Shown one piece after another: positions 27,496 to 38,068 of a stretch of DNA of 64,000 nt. The position numbers were made by a program, and so were the translations under genes. The DNA comes from an uncultured Clostridia bacterium (GTDB lineage Bacteria > Bacillota > Clostridia > Lachnospirales > Lachnospiraceae), in contig CANRWA010000012.1 in NCBI GenBank assembly GCA_947643415.1, positions 17,209-81,208 of the forward strand, given 5' to 3'. The notes below the pieces were generated by a model. It was not told where the DNA came from, searched no databases, and saw only the letters and a program-made list of their open reading frames with translations. Position 1 is the first letter of the stretch. Each line of letters begins with the position of its first letter.

Positions 27496-29046
27496 CTACA
27501 TACGTATCTTATAGGTCAGCTTTTCAGACAATTCCCCATACATCGCGAGAAAGCAGTCCACTTCATCAAAAGGCCCTGACAACATCACGATCACCCTGTC
27601 CCCGTTCTCCTCCATCATGGCAAGAAGGTCCTTCACTGTCTTTTCTGTCATCTCCGGTGCATTTGTAACCAACATGCAGGTTCCTGACAATTTCTCCACC
27701 TGTTCAGAAAGTTCCAGCTGGTTCAGCTTATCCGCAGCGATCTTTGCGATCTTTCTCATGGGCATCTGTGGCTGCCGGCGGTGCAGCTCTTTCGTAATGC
27801 GCTTTGCCACAGCAAGTACGATCCTCTCTTCCCCGCCGGCAAAGACGAAATGTGCCTCTCCGCCATCTCTGCGCAGATGTGCAATGGTACTTTTCAGCGT
27901 GCGGTATGAGACACCCCTTGCCGAGATGTCCTCTGGATCATCTTCCAGTTCCTCGTCTGGATCAAACATCGGGGCCTGTCCCTGAAGTGCGTTCTCTCTC
28001 TTAACTACAACTGGTTCTGACACATAATCCCCTGTATACCCTGCCATCTCATCTTCCGATGCCGGCTCTTCCCGCATAGTTCTCTCCTGTGCACTCTCTT
28101 CCTGTGCAATCTCTTCCGGTAAGGCCCTTTCCTGTACAGTCTCTTCCGGAACAACAGCCTCTTTCACTGTTACTTTGGACATAGTTACTTCCGATGTCCT
28201 TACCTCTGACACGGATTCCTCCAGTCCCTCATCTTCTCCCACTGCTACATTTTCAACCAGCTCATCCTGCACCCTGTCTTCCGGCTCTGCTTCCGGAATC
28301 ATTTTCTTAGCTGGCTTTTTCGGTTTTTCTTTCTTTTTATTTTTATATGGAGCAGATACCGTCTCTTCCTCCAGATCTGTAATATCTGCCGTCGGTGCAG
28401 CATAAGATATAAACTCTGTCCGTTCCGGTTCTTCCGGCTCTGGAATCTCTACATCTTTCGGCGGCTGCCAGTCGGGCGCTTCACAGCGCCGCATCAGCTC
28501 CATCGCCTTTTCCACGATCCTTCCCTCGCCAAACCACAGCTTCAGGTCTCTGCACTCCTGAATACACTCTTCCCGCATCCCCTCCATCTCATACAGAAGA
28601 GCAAGCTGGTATCCCCACTCCTCTGTATATTCTTCTTTTTTCAACTCCTCCAGAATATTGATCAGGGTCGTCCGGGAATCCCCCTGGGCTTTCGCCAGCA
28701 GATACCGAAGTTCATAAGTATCCAGTGTGGCCTCCCCGGCAAATTCATAGGCAAGGAAAAGTTCCCTTGCCTCATCCATATTTCCCATCCGGATCACCAG
28801 GCGGAGCAGCCGGTTCAGTATATAACGGGAATGTGTTCTATTATATATGATAAAAAAAATTTCTTTTTTTTCATTCAGTCTCTCTGCTTTTTCGTAAAGA
28901 TCTGCAAAAAGGTACAGATCCTCCAGAGATTCTACCTCTGTCAGTGGGAGCGTATCAATCATTTCCAAAGCCTGTACGTATTTTCTTTCCTGTACAAGGT
29001 CACGTATCTGCGCACATCTGCGCACCATATCATGTCTTTTCCCCAT
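27496..29046 (-). CDS. TPR-like repeat protein with a long acidic linker, unknown function
   Basis: A 516-residue protein. Residues 1-190 form helical repeats of TPR type (QALEMIDTLPL, LFADLYEKAERL, EARELFLAYEFAG). A low-complexity Glu/Pro/Lys stretch (about 205-385) has short repeats such as EEIAQEES. The C-terminal 130 residues look like a compact domain (FVFAGGEERIVLAVAKRITKELHRR, ...VIVMLSGPFDEVD) that may be an AAA-like or receptor-like fold; I do not recognise it. The track start at 29145 has no site; ATG at 29046 has AAGGAG upstream. The gene's promoter region is shared with the SRP RNA 3' end. Confidence 0.7.
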   Translation of the reverse strand: MGKRHDMVRRCAQIRDLVQERKYVQALEMIDTLPLTEVESLEDLYLFADLYEKAERLNEKKEIFFIIYNRTHSRYILNRLLRLVIRMGNMDEARELFLAYEFAGEATLDTYELRYLLAKAQGDSRTTLINILEELKKEEYTEEWGYQLALLYEMEGMREECIQECRDLKLWFGEGRIVEKAMELMRRCEAPDWQPPKDVEIPEPEEPERTEFISYAAPTADITDLEEETVSAPYKNKKKEKPKKPAKKMIPEAEPEDRVQDELVENVAVGEDEGLEESVSEVRTSEVTMSKVTVKEAVVPEETVQERALPEEIAQEESAQERTMREEPASEDEMAGYTGDYVSEPVVVKRENALQGQAPMFDPDEELEDDPEDISARGVSYRTLKSTIAHLRRDGGEAHFVFAGGEERIVLAVAKRITKELHRRQPQMPMRKIAKIAADKLNQLELSEQVEKLSGTCMLVTNAPEMTEKTVKDLLAMMEENGDRVIVMLSGPFDEVDCFLAMYGELSEKLTYKIRM

Positions 29047-29130
29047 TCGTATCCTGCTCCTTACTGACAAAAAAACCTCCAATATTGTATCTTGCTTGCA
29101 ATAGGAGGTATTTTTCATTTTTATTCTAAA

Positions 29131-29396
29131 ATCCGTGCGCCCCACGTCGAATCATATTCTGAAGACGTTACCGGAACAGCCAGCTCAGTCCAGGCACCCT
29201 CACGTCACACAGAAAGCATTGCTTAGTGCTGCTTCATTCCTGACCTGACACGGTTCACAAGTTCCTGTTGCGCAAGACCCAGACGTCAACGCCGCTTATC
29301 CCGGGCGGCTCTCCGTTATAAGACCCTCGGTGGGACAACACCCCTGCTTTAGCGGATTGCAGGTACAGGGCACCGCTATCTCCCCGGCTGCACGGA
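29131..29396 (-). ncRNA. ffs: Signal recognition particle RNA, large bacterial type
   Basis: On the minus strand the 5' end (TCCGTGCAGCC) pairs with the 3' end (GCGCACGGA). The S domain carries the conserved apical loop as GTCAGGTCAGGAATGAAGCAGC, close to the standard GGAAGGAAGCAGC form. The 5' part with GGTGTTGTCCC and TGGGTCTTGCGCAAC fits the Alu domain found in Firmicutes. Length about 266 nt is normal. It guides SRP (Ffh) to nascent membrane proteins. A T-run (TTTTAG) follows the 3' end. Confidence 0.95.
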
Positions 29397-29420
29397 AATA
29401 TTAACAATCACATATTGATG

Positions 29421-29449
29421 ATTATATCTTTTTTTCGGGTTCCTGTCAA
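29421..29449 (-). promoter_or_regulatory. Sigma-A promoter of the SRP RNA
   Basis: TTGACA (29444-29449) and TATAAT (29421-29426) on the minus strand, 17 bp apart: a perfect consensus promoter, as expected for a strong stable RNA gene. Confidence 0.93.
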
Positions 29450-29500
29450 TATGATAAAAATTTGAGTTTTCCCCCCTCTTCACTGCATCAGTATGAAAAG

Positions 29501-30931
29501 TTATTCCTGAACAGTTCCCAAATCAATGACCGTACCGTCAATCGCATTTACTACACATATTCCCTCTGCCTGCCACACAGGTACATAGCTGTAATACCCT
29601 TCCCGCGATGGATCTTTCAGACGGAAATACCCCAGCTTCATCCTGCTTACTTTTACATCACGCACCTCTTGTTTCGCTTTCTCCCTCTCTTTTTTATCAT
29701 CAGGGACATAATAAAGTGCATCCACACATTTTCCCATCGACTCCCGGACCGCGTTTTTTATATCATCGAATGGAAGAAGCTGCACATTGGATGTCACAGA
29801 GGTGGTTATAATGGGATATGTCCACTCTGCACTGACTACGCCGGCATCTGTCACATCAAGCTCAATCTGTGTATATCCCGGATATTCATTATCTGAATCT
29901 TTACTCCAGCTATATTCATTTATGGCACCAGGAGTCCGGAATGTCATGCCATCTACCCCTGTCACATAAATAAACCGGTACCCCATCTGCACTACTTTTT
30001 TTGTTTCCTGTTCAGAACGCCCGGAAGATGTCCCCTCCCAGAGAAGAAGGTCACTGCTGCTGCACAGGGTATCGGAAAATCCTGCTTTTTTCAGAAAATC
30101 CTCTGCCGCCTTCTGTGCCTTATCCAGATCCTCTCCTTCCTCCGGCTTGCGGGAACTGGTACTTTTTTCCACCGTATCCATCTCTTTTAATTCCTCCGGC
30201 CAGACATCCTTCTCTCTTCTGGGGGCAAACAAGATCTTTCTTCCCTCCCCTTCTCCATTTACCACTTCTTCCTCTTCAAAGTCCAGAAGATACTCTACCC
30301 CATTCTGTTCCCCGGTATAATGATCCGACTGATATTCTCCTGCAGGCTCACGGGCGAAGTCCTCCCCCGCACTTCCACTTTCCAGAAGTTCTGTCAGCCT
30401 TTTTACTTCTTTTCTTTCTATTTCAACATCCTCTGCTATCTTCCCCGGATCTGAAAAGGCATCTGGATTCCGCTCGGATTCTCTCTTCTCCCTCTCAGCA
30501 CCCTCCAGTGAGATTTTTGCCTCTTCCAGCCTCCTTTCCAACATGTCCTTCGGCAGATTCCTCTCATCATAGGAAGATACACTGCTGCCAAATATTCCCT
30601 GGGCAACCATCTGTATATTTTCCTTATCAAAAGTAAATTCCTTTACCTCTGCCACAGACATCCTCTCAACGGCAGGAACGATCACCAACGCATCCACTCG
30701 GACAGCGATCTTCGCATAATAAGAGCTTTCAGCCTCCCAGGTTTCCGTCCAGACCGTTCCTCCAATATCATCATACTGTGTGAGCTTCTGGCCCTCTTCC
30801 TTCCGCTGGCCGCCAGTATCTGCATCCCCGCCTTTCTTCTGTCTACATCCTACCGAAAACATCAGCAGGACTGCCATAAAAAGAACCAGGTATCTTTTGT
30901 TTTTCCTTTGTCTGCCATCATATGCCACCAT
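29501..30931 (-). CDS. Lipoprotein, DUF6034-like
   Basis: A 476-residue protein with an N-terminal signal ending in LLMFSVGC, a plausible though imperfect lipobox, then a charged region. The middle is coiled-coil-prone and Glu/Arg-rich (about 125-190). The C-terminal half holds blocks such as FIYVTGVDGMTFRTPG, TYPIITTSVTSNVQLLPFDDI and YVPVWQAEG, the last typical of secreted proteins with a YycI/PepSY-like fold. I recall this layout as DUF6034 but cannot check. It should sit on the outer face of the membrane. No operon partner. Confidence 0.65.
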   Translation of the reverse strand: MVAYDGRQRKNKRYLVLFMAVLLMFSVGCRQKKGGDADTGGQRKEEGQKLTQYDDIGGTVWTETWEAESSYYAKIAVRVDALVIVPAVERMSVAEVKEFTFDKENIQMVAQGIFGSSVSSYDERNLPKDMLERRLEEAKISLEGAEREKRESERNPDAFSDPGKIAEDVEIERKEVKRLTELLESGSAGEDFAREPAGEYQSDHYTGEQNGVEYLLDFEEEEVVNGEGEGRKILFAPRREKDVWPEELKEMDTVEKSTSSRKPEEGEDLDKAQKAAEDFLKKAGFSDTLCSSSDLLLWEGTSSGRSEQETKKVVQMGYRFIYVTGVDGMTFRTPGAINEYSWSKDSDNEYPGYTQIELDVTDAGVVSAEWTYPIITTSVTSNVQLLPFDDIKNAVRESMGKCVDALYYVPDDKKEREKAKQEVRDVKVSRMKLGYFRLKDPSREGYYSYVPVWQAEGICVVNAIDGTVIDLGTVQE

Positions 30932-31004
30932 ATTATTCCACCCTCTTTTTCTATTTATATAATGCTATTGTAAAAGGAAGATGTAAATAAAATGTAAGCA
31001 AATT

Positions 31005-33701
31005 CTAATAGTTTTCTTCTTTCAGTGTCTCCACCACATTATCTTTCCGTATCTTAGACATAGAATACAGCATAGTGGCAAACACTACCAGGAACACACT
31101 GCCCACAGCAATGGCAACACTGTACCATGGAATATAAAACTCCATGGCAATCTCAGAATTCATCGCCTTCCATATAAGCGCTGTGACCCCTATCGCCACC
31201 GGAAGTCCATACATTAATCCCTTCGCCCCATATAGCAGGCACTCAAAATCTGACATTTTGCGAAAGCTTTTCTGAGTCATGCCTACGGACCGCAGCATGG
31301 CAAATTCCCTCCGTCTCAGAAGTACATTGGTAGATATGGTATTAAATACATTTGCCACAGCGATCAGGGAGATCAAAACGATAAATCCAAAAGAGAAAAT
31401 ATTGAGTATCAGCATCAGGGCACGGCTCATCCGGATCTCTTCTGCGATATTATACAGATATCCTTCACTGTTGTTTGCATCATCCAGGATATCCTGCATC
31501 TCCTCGGCGCTCTTACTTGGATTATCAGAACAGAACGCCATTGCATAGTCCACGGCAACCTCTTTCCGCACCTTCGCTGGACAGATCTTCTCCAGGGCGC
31601 CTGCCGGATACATGACTAACACGCCTGACTGGCTCTCCTGATCCAGTCCTGATGGGATCTCTTCCCGGATCTCCCCAATGGTAATCTTCGTCCTGCCAAT
31701 TATCTCTGGCTTTACTTCCTCATCTTCAGTGATAATCTCATCCTCATCCAATTCCTCGGATGGCCATTTCTCAAACCAAAGTTCAACTGTCCCCGGATTA
31801 GTCTCGAATGTATGAACATTTTCATACCGTTGCCCATCAGGATTGTATTGAGTATTTTTATCATAAACGATAGCCACTGGATTCTCTGTATTCATATACC
31901 GTTCCACATCCAGATGATTCGTCTCCAGATATTTCCTGTATACTTCGTCCTGCACAAAGCAGACAATCACATTCTGCATATCCACAGCCTTTTTCAATTC
32001 TGCTTTATCCTCTGGTTTGGCATCCCCGGTACTATTGCGGTATGAAGCATCGGACAAATATTCCCCTGCACAGGAAAGTACACTATCATTCCATAAATTA
32101 TAGTTATAGTATGATTCTGTTACACCGCTGGCCTGCGCAAGCTTCTGGTATAATTTCTCACTCTTCTTATCATTTTTTTCCGTTCCGGATAAGGTAGTGC
32201 TGTAGTGCAGGTCATAGGAATAATTATTGATAATATCATTCAGCCCGCTGGAAAGGTAATCACTAAAGCTGCTTGCTGATATAAACAGCACAACACTGAT
32301 AAACAAGGAAAATACCGTAGCCCTGTATTTTCTTTTGTTCCGTTTATAATTCTTAGAAGCAAGCACCCCTTCCAGCCCAAACAATTTCACAGTAAGGCGG
32401 GATGTTTTCAATTTCCTTGGCTTTATAACAATATCTGTCGTCTGACGGATCGCATCAATGGCATTGATCTTCAATGCCTTCCGCACCGGAAGATATGCTG
32501 AGATCAGCACTGTGACAAAACCTACCACTGCTGCCAGGAGCACAGACCACAAAGCAGCCGAAACATGAATGCTCAGATCTCCTGTATTAAGAAATACGGC
32601 AAAGGTATCCCTCAGACAGTAAAATGTCACTGCCATGCCGCCGATCCCTGCCAACACCCCCAATGGAACCCCGATCAGGCTCACCACCACTGCCTCAAAA
32701 AGGACACTCTTCTTTAGCTGTTTTCTGGTAGCGCCAATAGAGGACAGCAGGCCATATTGTTTCTTCCTCTCATTTACCGAGATGGCAAAGGAGTTGTAGA
32801 TCAGCGATATGGAGCCAAACATAATGATCCCAATGAGGACCGCCATAAGTCCTGCCAGCATTCCCGCCACGCTTTCACCGAGATTACTTCCCATCATTCT
32901 TAGATAGAAGCGGTTTATATTGATGGTATAATCTTGTCCGTATTTTTTCTGCAGCCCTTCCATAAAACCATTTGCCTTATCCGGATCTTTCATGGTCATA
33001 TACACCATCTGCCTGCCCCGAACCACAGCATTGTCATCCAGCCGGGTCAGTGCCGGATATCCCGGCAGCCCCTGAAAATAACCCCAGTAACCAAACTGGG
33101 CACTTTCATAAAAGCCTACGATCTCATACTGGTCTTTCGCATCTGGCACAAAAGTCTCTGAATTTTCTGCCATATTAAAAGAGTAGTCTTCCCACATCAG
33201 TTCCCCATCACTATTATCTTTGCGGGTCCCAATCTCCAGGTCAGCCTTCTGCCCCACTTTATAGTCAATCCCTGACTTCTCCGCCATATCTGATGGAAGG
33301 ATCAGTTCATGAGAATTCTCTGGCAGACGTCCCTCTGTTATATGCACAGAAAGAAATTCCGGGAATTTTTCTGAGAAACCTCCGATATACAGATATGGTG
33401 TGCGCTCTTTCTTTACTGTCTCCAATCTAGCATATCCGATATCAGCATATGTGGCACTCTCCTCCACCTCTTCTTTTGCCAGTACATCCTTAATTTCGTC
33501 CTTCTTATTTTCTACAAAATCAACATGCCAACAACCATCACTCTGAACTGTCGCCTCCAGCATAAAATTCTGGATACTGCTGACTGTGGTTGTCACCGCC
33601 GTAATCATCGCCACGGACAAAATAATGCCTATAATGGTAACAAGCGTACGTGTCCGGTTCTGCCACAATGACTTTAGCGTATACCGCCTAAAGATATTCA
33701 T
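31005..33701 (-). CDS. ABC transporter permease, FtsX/MacB type
   Basis: An 898-residue permease. It opens MNIFRRYTLKSLWQNRTRT, has a helix at about 20-40, an external domain, three helices (about 285-415) with the FtsX core (GIIMFGSISLIYNSFAISVNERKKQYGLLSSIGATRKQLKKSVLFEA), a second helix and external domain, and a second FtsX core (FNTISTNVLLRRREFAMLRSVGMTQKSFRKM) at the C-terminus. Duplicated FtsX cores are typical of peptide-antibiotic detoxifying or signalling transporters. It overlaps the ATPase gene by 4 bp. A close paralogue lies at 44465-47131. Confidence 0.92.
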   Translation of the reverse strand: MNIFRRYTLKSLWQNRTRTLVTIIGIILSVAMITAVTTTVSSIQNFMLEATVQSDGCWHVDFVENKKDEIKDVLAKEEVEESATYADIGYARLETVKKERTPYLYIGGFSEKFPEFLSVHITEGRLPENSHELILPSDMAEKSGIDYKVGQKADLEIGTRKDNSDGELMWEDYSFNMAENSETFVPDAKDQYEIVGFYESAQFGYWGYFQGLPGYPALTRLDDNAVVRGRQMVYMTMKDPDKANGFMEGLQKKYGQDYTININRFYLRMMGSNLGESVAGMLAGLMAVLIGIIMFGSISLIYNSFAISVNERKKQYGLLSSIGATRKQLKKSVLFEAVVVSLIGVPLGVLAGIGGMAVTFYCLRDTFAVFLNTGDLSIHVSAALWSVLLAAVVGFVTVLISAYLPVRKALKINAIDAIRQTTDIVIKPRKLKTSRLTVKLFGLEGVLASKNYKRNKRKYRATVFSLFISVVLFISASSFSDYLSSGLNDIINNYSYDLHYSTTLSGTEKNDKKSEKLYQKLAQASGVTESYYNYNLWNDSVLSCAGEYLSDASYRNSTGDAKPEDKAELKKAVDMQNVIVCFVQDEVYRKYLETNHLDVERYMNTENPVAIVYDKNTQYNPDGQRYENVHTFETNPGTVELWFEKWPSEELDEDEIITEDEEVKPEIIGRTKITIGEIREEIPSGLDQESQSGVLVMYPAGALEKICPAKVRKEVAVDYAMAFCSDNPSKSAEEMQDILDDANNSEGYLYNIAEEIRMSRALMLILNIFSFGFIVLISLIAVANVFNTISTNVLLRRREFAMLRSVGMTQKSFRKMSDFECLLYGAKGLMYGLPVAIGVTALIWKAMNSEIAMEFYIPWYSVAIAVGSVFLVVFATMLYSMSKIRKDNVVETLKEENY

Positions 33702-34381
33702 GACCGGATCACCTCGTCCCTCACGATCTTTCCATCTTCAATAGCAATGATCCTGTCAGCCTGCAGGGCGATCTGTTCATCATGTGTAATGACAATCAGT
33801 GTCTGGTTATATTTCTTATTGGAAGTCTTCAAAAGTTCCACAATCTCCTGGCTGTTCTTCGAATCCAGGTTTCCGGTCGGCTCATCTGCCAGCACCACCG
33901 CCGGAGAAGTCATAAGGGCGCGCCCGATGGATACCCTCTGCTGCTGTCCCCCGGACAACTGGTTTGGAAGATTCTTCTCCCTTCCCCGAAGTCCCAGGAT
34001 ATCCAGCAATTCCCCCAGATATTCCTCATCCACTTTCCTTCCATCCATCTGAATCGGCAATGTCATATTCTCAGTCACGTTGAGGATTGGAATAAGGTTG
34101 TAGAACTGATAGATCAGCCCCACCTGCCTCCGTCGAAAGATCGCTAACTGTTCCTCATTCTGCTGATACACATCCTGCCCATTCATAAAAACTTTTCCGC
34201 CTGACGGACGGTCTACTCCCCCCAGAATGTGCAGCAGCGTTGATTTTCCCGAACCACTTGGTCCAATGATCGCCACAAATTCTCCCTTCTTCACAGAAAA
34301 GGACACATCATTCAGTGCCATTACCTGATTTTCATCTGATCCGTAAATCTTTGAAAGATGTTCTACCTTTAAAATCTCCAT
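33698..34381 (-). CDS. ABC transporter ATP-binding protein
   Basis: A 227-residue ATPase of the MacB/LolD type: Walker A GPSGSGKST, Q loop YQFYNLIPILNVTENM, signature LSGGQQQR, Walker B VVLADEPTGNLDSKNS and the H-loop THDEQIA. It is translated just before its permease (4-bp overlap). Its promoter holds the 39-bp motif shared with the second permease, which has no ATPase of its own in the window, so this subunit may serve both. Confidence 0.95.
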   Translation of the reverse strand: MEILKVEHLSKIYGSDENQVMALNDVSFSVKKGEFVAIIGPSGSGKSTLLHILGGVDRPSGGKVFMNGQDVYQQNEEQLAIFRRRQVGLIYQFYNLIPILNVTENMTLPIQMDGRKVDEEYLGELLDILGLRGREKNLPNQLSGGQQQRVSIGRALMTSPAVVLADEPTGNLDSKNSQEIVELLKTSNKKYNQTLIVITHDEQIALQADRIIAIEDGKIVRDEVIRS

Positions 34382-34456
34382 TGTTTCCCTCTTTTCTACG
34401 CCATCGCGTGTTTCTTGCTATTCAATCTTGCTTTCGGGCTTTATCTTATCATATCC

Positions 34457-34495
34457 AAGTGACAGGTGCATGACTCTAATGTGACAGAATTGTAA
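34457..34495 (-). promoter_or_regulatory. 39-bp motif shared by the two ABC loci, copy 1
   Basis: Sits 76 bp upstream of the ATPase start. It matches 47193-47231 at 32 of 39 positions, including an unbroken 18-bp block (ATGACTCTAATGTGACAG). On the minus strand it contains two GTCAC words, as expected of a response-regulator site. The regulator is unknown. Confidence 0.6.
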
Positions 34496-34499
34496 GGTT

Positions 34500-34705
34500 G
34501 GGGGAGATTTCATATAGATTTTTTTAAATGGTTTTGTATTTTTGGGGTGATCCTGTGTAAAAGCGGTGTGCCGAAGTATGTGAGTAGAAATGTTCGGCAA
34601 CAGTTCCGGTTCGGTGTCTATCTTAATGGCGTTCGCAATCTTTCTTGCATTGCACTCATACACAATATGATGAATCAATAGGTTCAGTCCCCCAGCATTG
34701 AGCAA
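34500..34705 (-). pseudogene. Tyrosine recombinase/integrase remnant
   Basis: The reading frame 34418-34705 contains RKIANAIKIDTEPELLPNISTHILRHTAF. LP.IS.H.LRHT is the catalytic His-x-x-Arg region of Tn916-like tyrosine integrases. The sequence loses similarity soon after. The upstream catalytic Arg and most of the gene are missing, so this is a relic. The rest of the 345-bp gap up to the ATPase gene is the transporter promoter. Confidence 0.65.
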
Positions 34706-34727
34706 CTGTCCGTATAGTCCTAAAGCA

Positions 34728-35201
34728 TTAAGCAGATATCAAACGTATTAAAGCCTGCATCTGCTCATAGGCATCCCTTTTTGTCATTTCAATTTCATCC
34801 TCATCCGTTAATCCCAAGAAATCCGCTATATCTTTAGGTCCTGCATGATCAGGAGATGCAAACTTGCCTGCAATCTTTTCTTTCATCTCCTGCACAAGTT
34901 TATTATTAGCATTTGATTGAAATTCCTTTGCTAATTCTTTTACGCCACCCTTGTAATGCTTGATCAAAAAATAGATATCATAGGAATCCTTTGCCTTTCC
35001 ACGTCCCATTGCTGCTGTTTTCATAATCAAATAAGGAACCACCGCAATTACACTAACATTTGCAACATCAATTGCCCCATCTGGTCTTTTAGCCTCCAAA
35101 GAGATTTTCTGTGAAGGATAATCAAATGCAAAATTGCCACCAGTAGCTTTTAATGCCTTCATTCCCTGTACGTGTTGACTCCGTTTCTTCTCCAGTGTCC
35201 A
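34728..35201 (-). pseudogene. AbiEii-type nucleotidyltransferase toxin, C-terminal remnant
   Basis: The frame reads WTLEKKRSQHVQGMKALKATGG... and goes on with SVIAVVPYLIMKTAAMGRGKAKDSYDIYFLIKHYKG, the C-terminal half of AbiEii/AbiGii nucleotidyltransferases. The N-terminal catalytic GSxxxD region is absent. It begins directly after, and in the same frame as, the stop codon of the helicase gene, which suggests a deletion joined the two. The ATG at 35162 has only GGGA upstream. No AbiEi partner is next to it. Confidence 0.65.
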
Positions 35202-38068
35202 TTATTTATTCTGACAATAAAAACGGAAATCACAGTTCTTACAGGTCTGTGGATTATCAGAACAATGGTTAAACTCTTTCCGTAATATTTTATGTACCGT
35301 GTCATCAAAAGCGGCTACTGTTCCTTCTATCGCACTCTTTGTATAGGGGAAAGAAATCATCGGATTCCCATTCTCCTCCCCCGTATAATAAAGATGCATT
35401 TTGCTGACTTTCTGTCCGGTACGCTGCTCAATCAGATATGCATAAATCTGAAGCTGTCTCCGATAATGCTCTAAACGCTGTCTCATTCGCTCCATATCCG
35501 GTTTTCGTTCAGACTTAAAATCAACAATTTCAACGGTACCGTCCATACCCTTTACCAAATCTATTTTACCTTCAATAATATAATCTGTCTGCACCAGACT
35601 TACATCAACCTCTGCCTGCTTTATCGTATCCCATTTGCCAGACTGCCTTTTTGCATATCGCAACACCTGATTCAACGCTGCCATTCGTTGCGGCTCTGCG
35701 AGGTAGGTATGCTCTGACTTAATTAGCGAAGTATAGTTATTTTCAAACCACTGTGTAATATTGTCGGTTGTAATCAAGTATTCCTCACTGCGAATCGCTG
35801 CACGATGGATATCCTCTATGGTTTCATGTACAAGAGTACCAAATACCATAGCATTTTCCCTGACAGGCATAAATTCTAATTCTTTGTAGAACTTATACTG
35901 TAACGCACAGGTTTCATAAACCGTTATATGCGACGTAAAGGAGAATGTATCCTTTAGGTTCACTCTCTTAACAGTTTTGAAATCAAATTCCCTTAAATCA
36001 AAGACAGGACTCTCTATACTTTGCAGTTCCTCATATACTTCCGAAAAATATTTACTTGGCGTTCTCTTATTTTCATCACAAGTCAAAACCAATAAATCCT
36101 GCGCCCTCGAAAACGCCGTATAATAAAGTCTCCAAAAATCAAAGAATTTAGTGTTCTCATATGGTTCAAAGGCAGGACGATGAAAATATTTATCTTCGAC
36201 CTCATTCATCAATTCCTTATAAGACTTCCTTGGAACATTGCCAAGCGAATCCACAAATACAATCGGGAACTCCATTCCCTTGGATTGATGAATCGTGAGG
36301 AAAGACACACAACCGCTTGGAGCATATTCTGCATCATCCTCATATTCAGAGATGCCACCATCATACAGCAACCGCAAATACAGATTGAATAATCGTTCTG
36401 TATTTATATGGATATATGTACCGTTAAATACATCAACCCTGTGGAGATATTCAAACTTACCAATAATCTGTGTCAACAACGCAAGATTCCTAGTGGGTCT
36501 GATATCTACCACTCCAGCACTCATATCTGCGTCAAGCATCGTGCGAAACGGCTGAAACATAAAAAGCTGATAGAGCAGTCCCGAATACACATAGTCTGTA
36601 GTTCCAGTGAGTCCAGCGTGGTCTTTACCATGTCTTTTAATAAATTTCAGCAAATCCTTATTTTCTGGTTTCGTAACAAACTGATTCGCTAAAACAATAC
36701 AATCACGATAATAAAAATAATGCTCATTTTGTAAAAAAATATATTCCCCATTTTCCAAACCCTTTACATATACCGGAAACATCAGCATAAGGCATCCTAA
36801 TGTCAGCATAATCTCATCCCGTTTGAAAAACATATCCGAACGAGGTGAATATACATTGATTCCGTTGTTTTCCAAAAAATTTGCCAGAGAAGTAACACGA
36901 GAATGTTTAACAGAACTGAATAAAAAAGCTAATTGATTATAATCTGTTATTTTTCCAGACTCTTTTAATTGATTAATAAATTCAAGGATCCGTTCATGCC
37001 ATTCATCCATATCTTCCGAACTTGATAATTTTACCACTGATGGACTATTTCGTGTAGTTTTTACATGAGAATCTATGCGTTTCGCATAGCGATACCTTCC
37101 CCACTCAAATTTAAACTTTGAGCCTTCTGTTGTTGACATCCACTTATTGTAAAAATCAACGATATCACTATTTGAACGATAATTCACTGTCAATGAGATA
37201 ATTTTACATTCCCCTTTTGAAAACTTCTGTGGAAATTCAAGGATATTTCGTATCGTCGCACCCCGAAATCGATAGAGTCCCTGGTCATCATCACCCACTA
37301 CACATATATTTTCATGCTTCCCACCAAGTAGAAAGACTATCTGCTCCTGTATATAATTGGTGTCCTGATATTCATCTATCATCAGATATTGAATTTTATC
37401 TCTCAATTCCTGCAATATTTCTGGGCATTCCACTAGTAATCTGTAACACTCTGTCTGAATAGCTGCAAAGTCAAGAAGATTCCCATCTTGCAAAAGATCC
37501 TGATAAGCCTGCAACATACACCCCAAAGCACTGATTTCGGGATCGCTGTCAGCGATAAGTTGCTCTGCATTAACCAATTCTTCTGAAAGATGATTCACAT
37601 AAGTGCATATTTCCTCTGAACATCTCCATGCGCCCCTATTAGGAAAAATCAATTCAAAACCATCAATTTCTCTGAATTTTTTAATATTCCGAAATACCAG
37701 ATATTTCTGGTCGAAAGTTTCAAGTAGCCGATAGTTTTTTTCAGACATGTATACTCTAAATGTTCCTTAATAATTCTCAAGCACAGTGAATGAAAAGTTC
37801 CCACATACATCTCATTCACATTTACAGAGATCTTCCTTGATGCTAATTCATTTGTAATACGAGTGACGATTTCTTTAGCAGCCTTATCCGTAAAGGTTGC
37901 CATCATAATTTGTTCCGGTAAAACTCCACATTCCTGTATAATATAAATAGCACGTTGCACAAGAGTGAAAGTTTTTCCCGTTCCTGGTCCTGCCGTGATA
38001 AGTACAGGACCATTTGTAGTCGATATCGCCTCTCTTTGTGCCTCATTCGCATCCTTAAAATCAAACAT
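35202..38068 (-). pseudogene. UvrD-type helicase fused to a Cas4/AddB-like nuclease, split by a frameshift
   Basis: Two overlapping frames (37649-38068 and 35202-37748) make one gene of about 955 codons. Frame 1 has NEAQREAI and Walker A AGPGTGKT. Frame 2 holds motif II MIDEYQDTN, VVGDDDQGLYRFRGA, LTIHQSKGMEFPIVFVDS and YYTAFSRAQDLLVLT. A C-terminal PD-(D/E)xK nuclease follows (GKIDLV...VEIVDFKS), with a Cys set (ETCALQYKFY and CKNCDFRFYC) fit for a 4Fe-4S cluster. The join is a run of seven A's (37735-37741); a -1 shift there restores KKNYRLLETFDQ. Either a mutation, an assembly error, or slippage-controlled expression. Probably a defence or element-borne helicase. Confidence 0.8.

Noticed and set aside
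28175-28405. A Ser-rich ORF opposite the TPR gene
   Set aside because: It is the antisense of the Glu-rich linker and has no ribosome site.
34418-34705. A 95-residue ORF as an intact gene
   Set aside because: Only the LRHT region of an integrase is recognisable and the rest runs into the ABC promoter; treated as a remnant.
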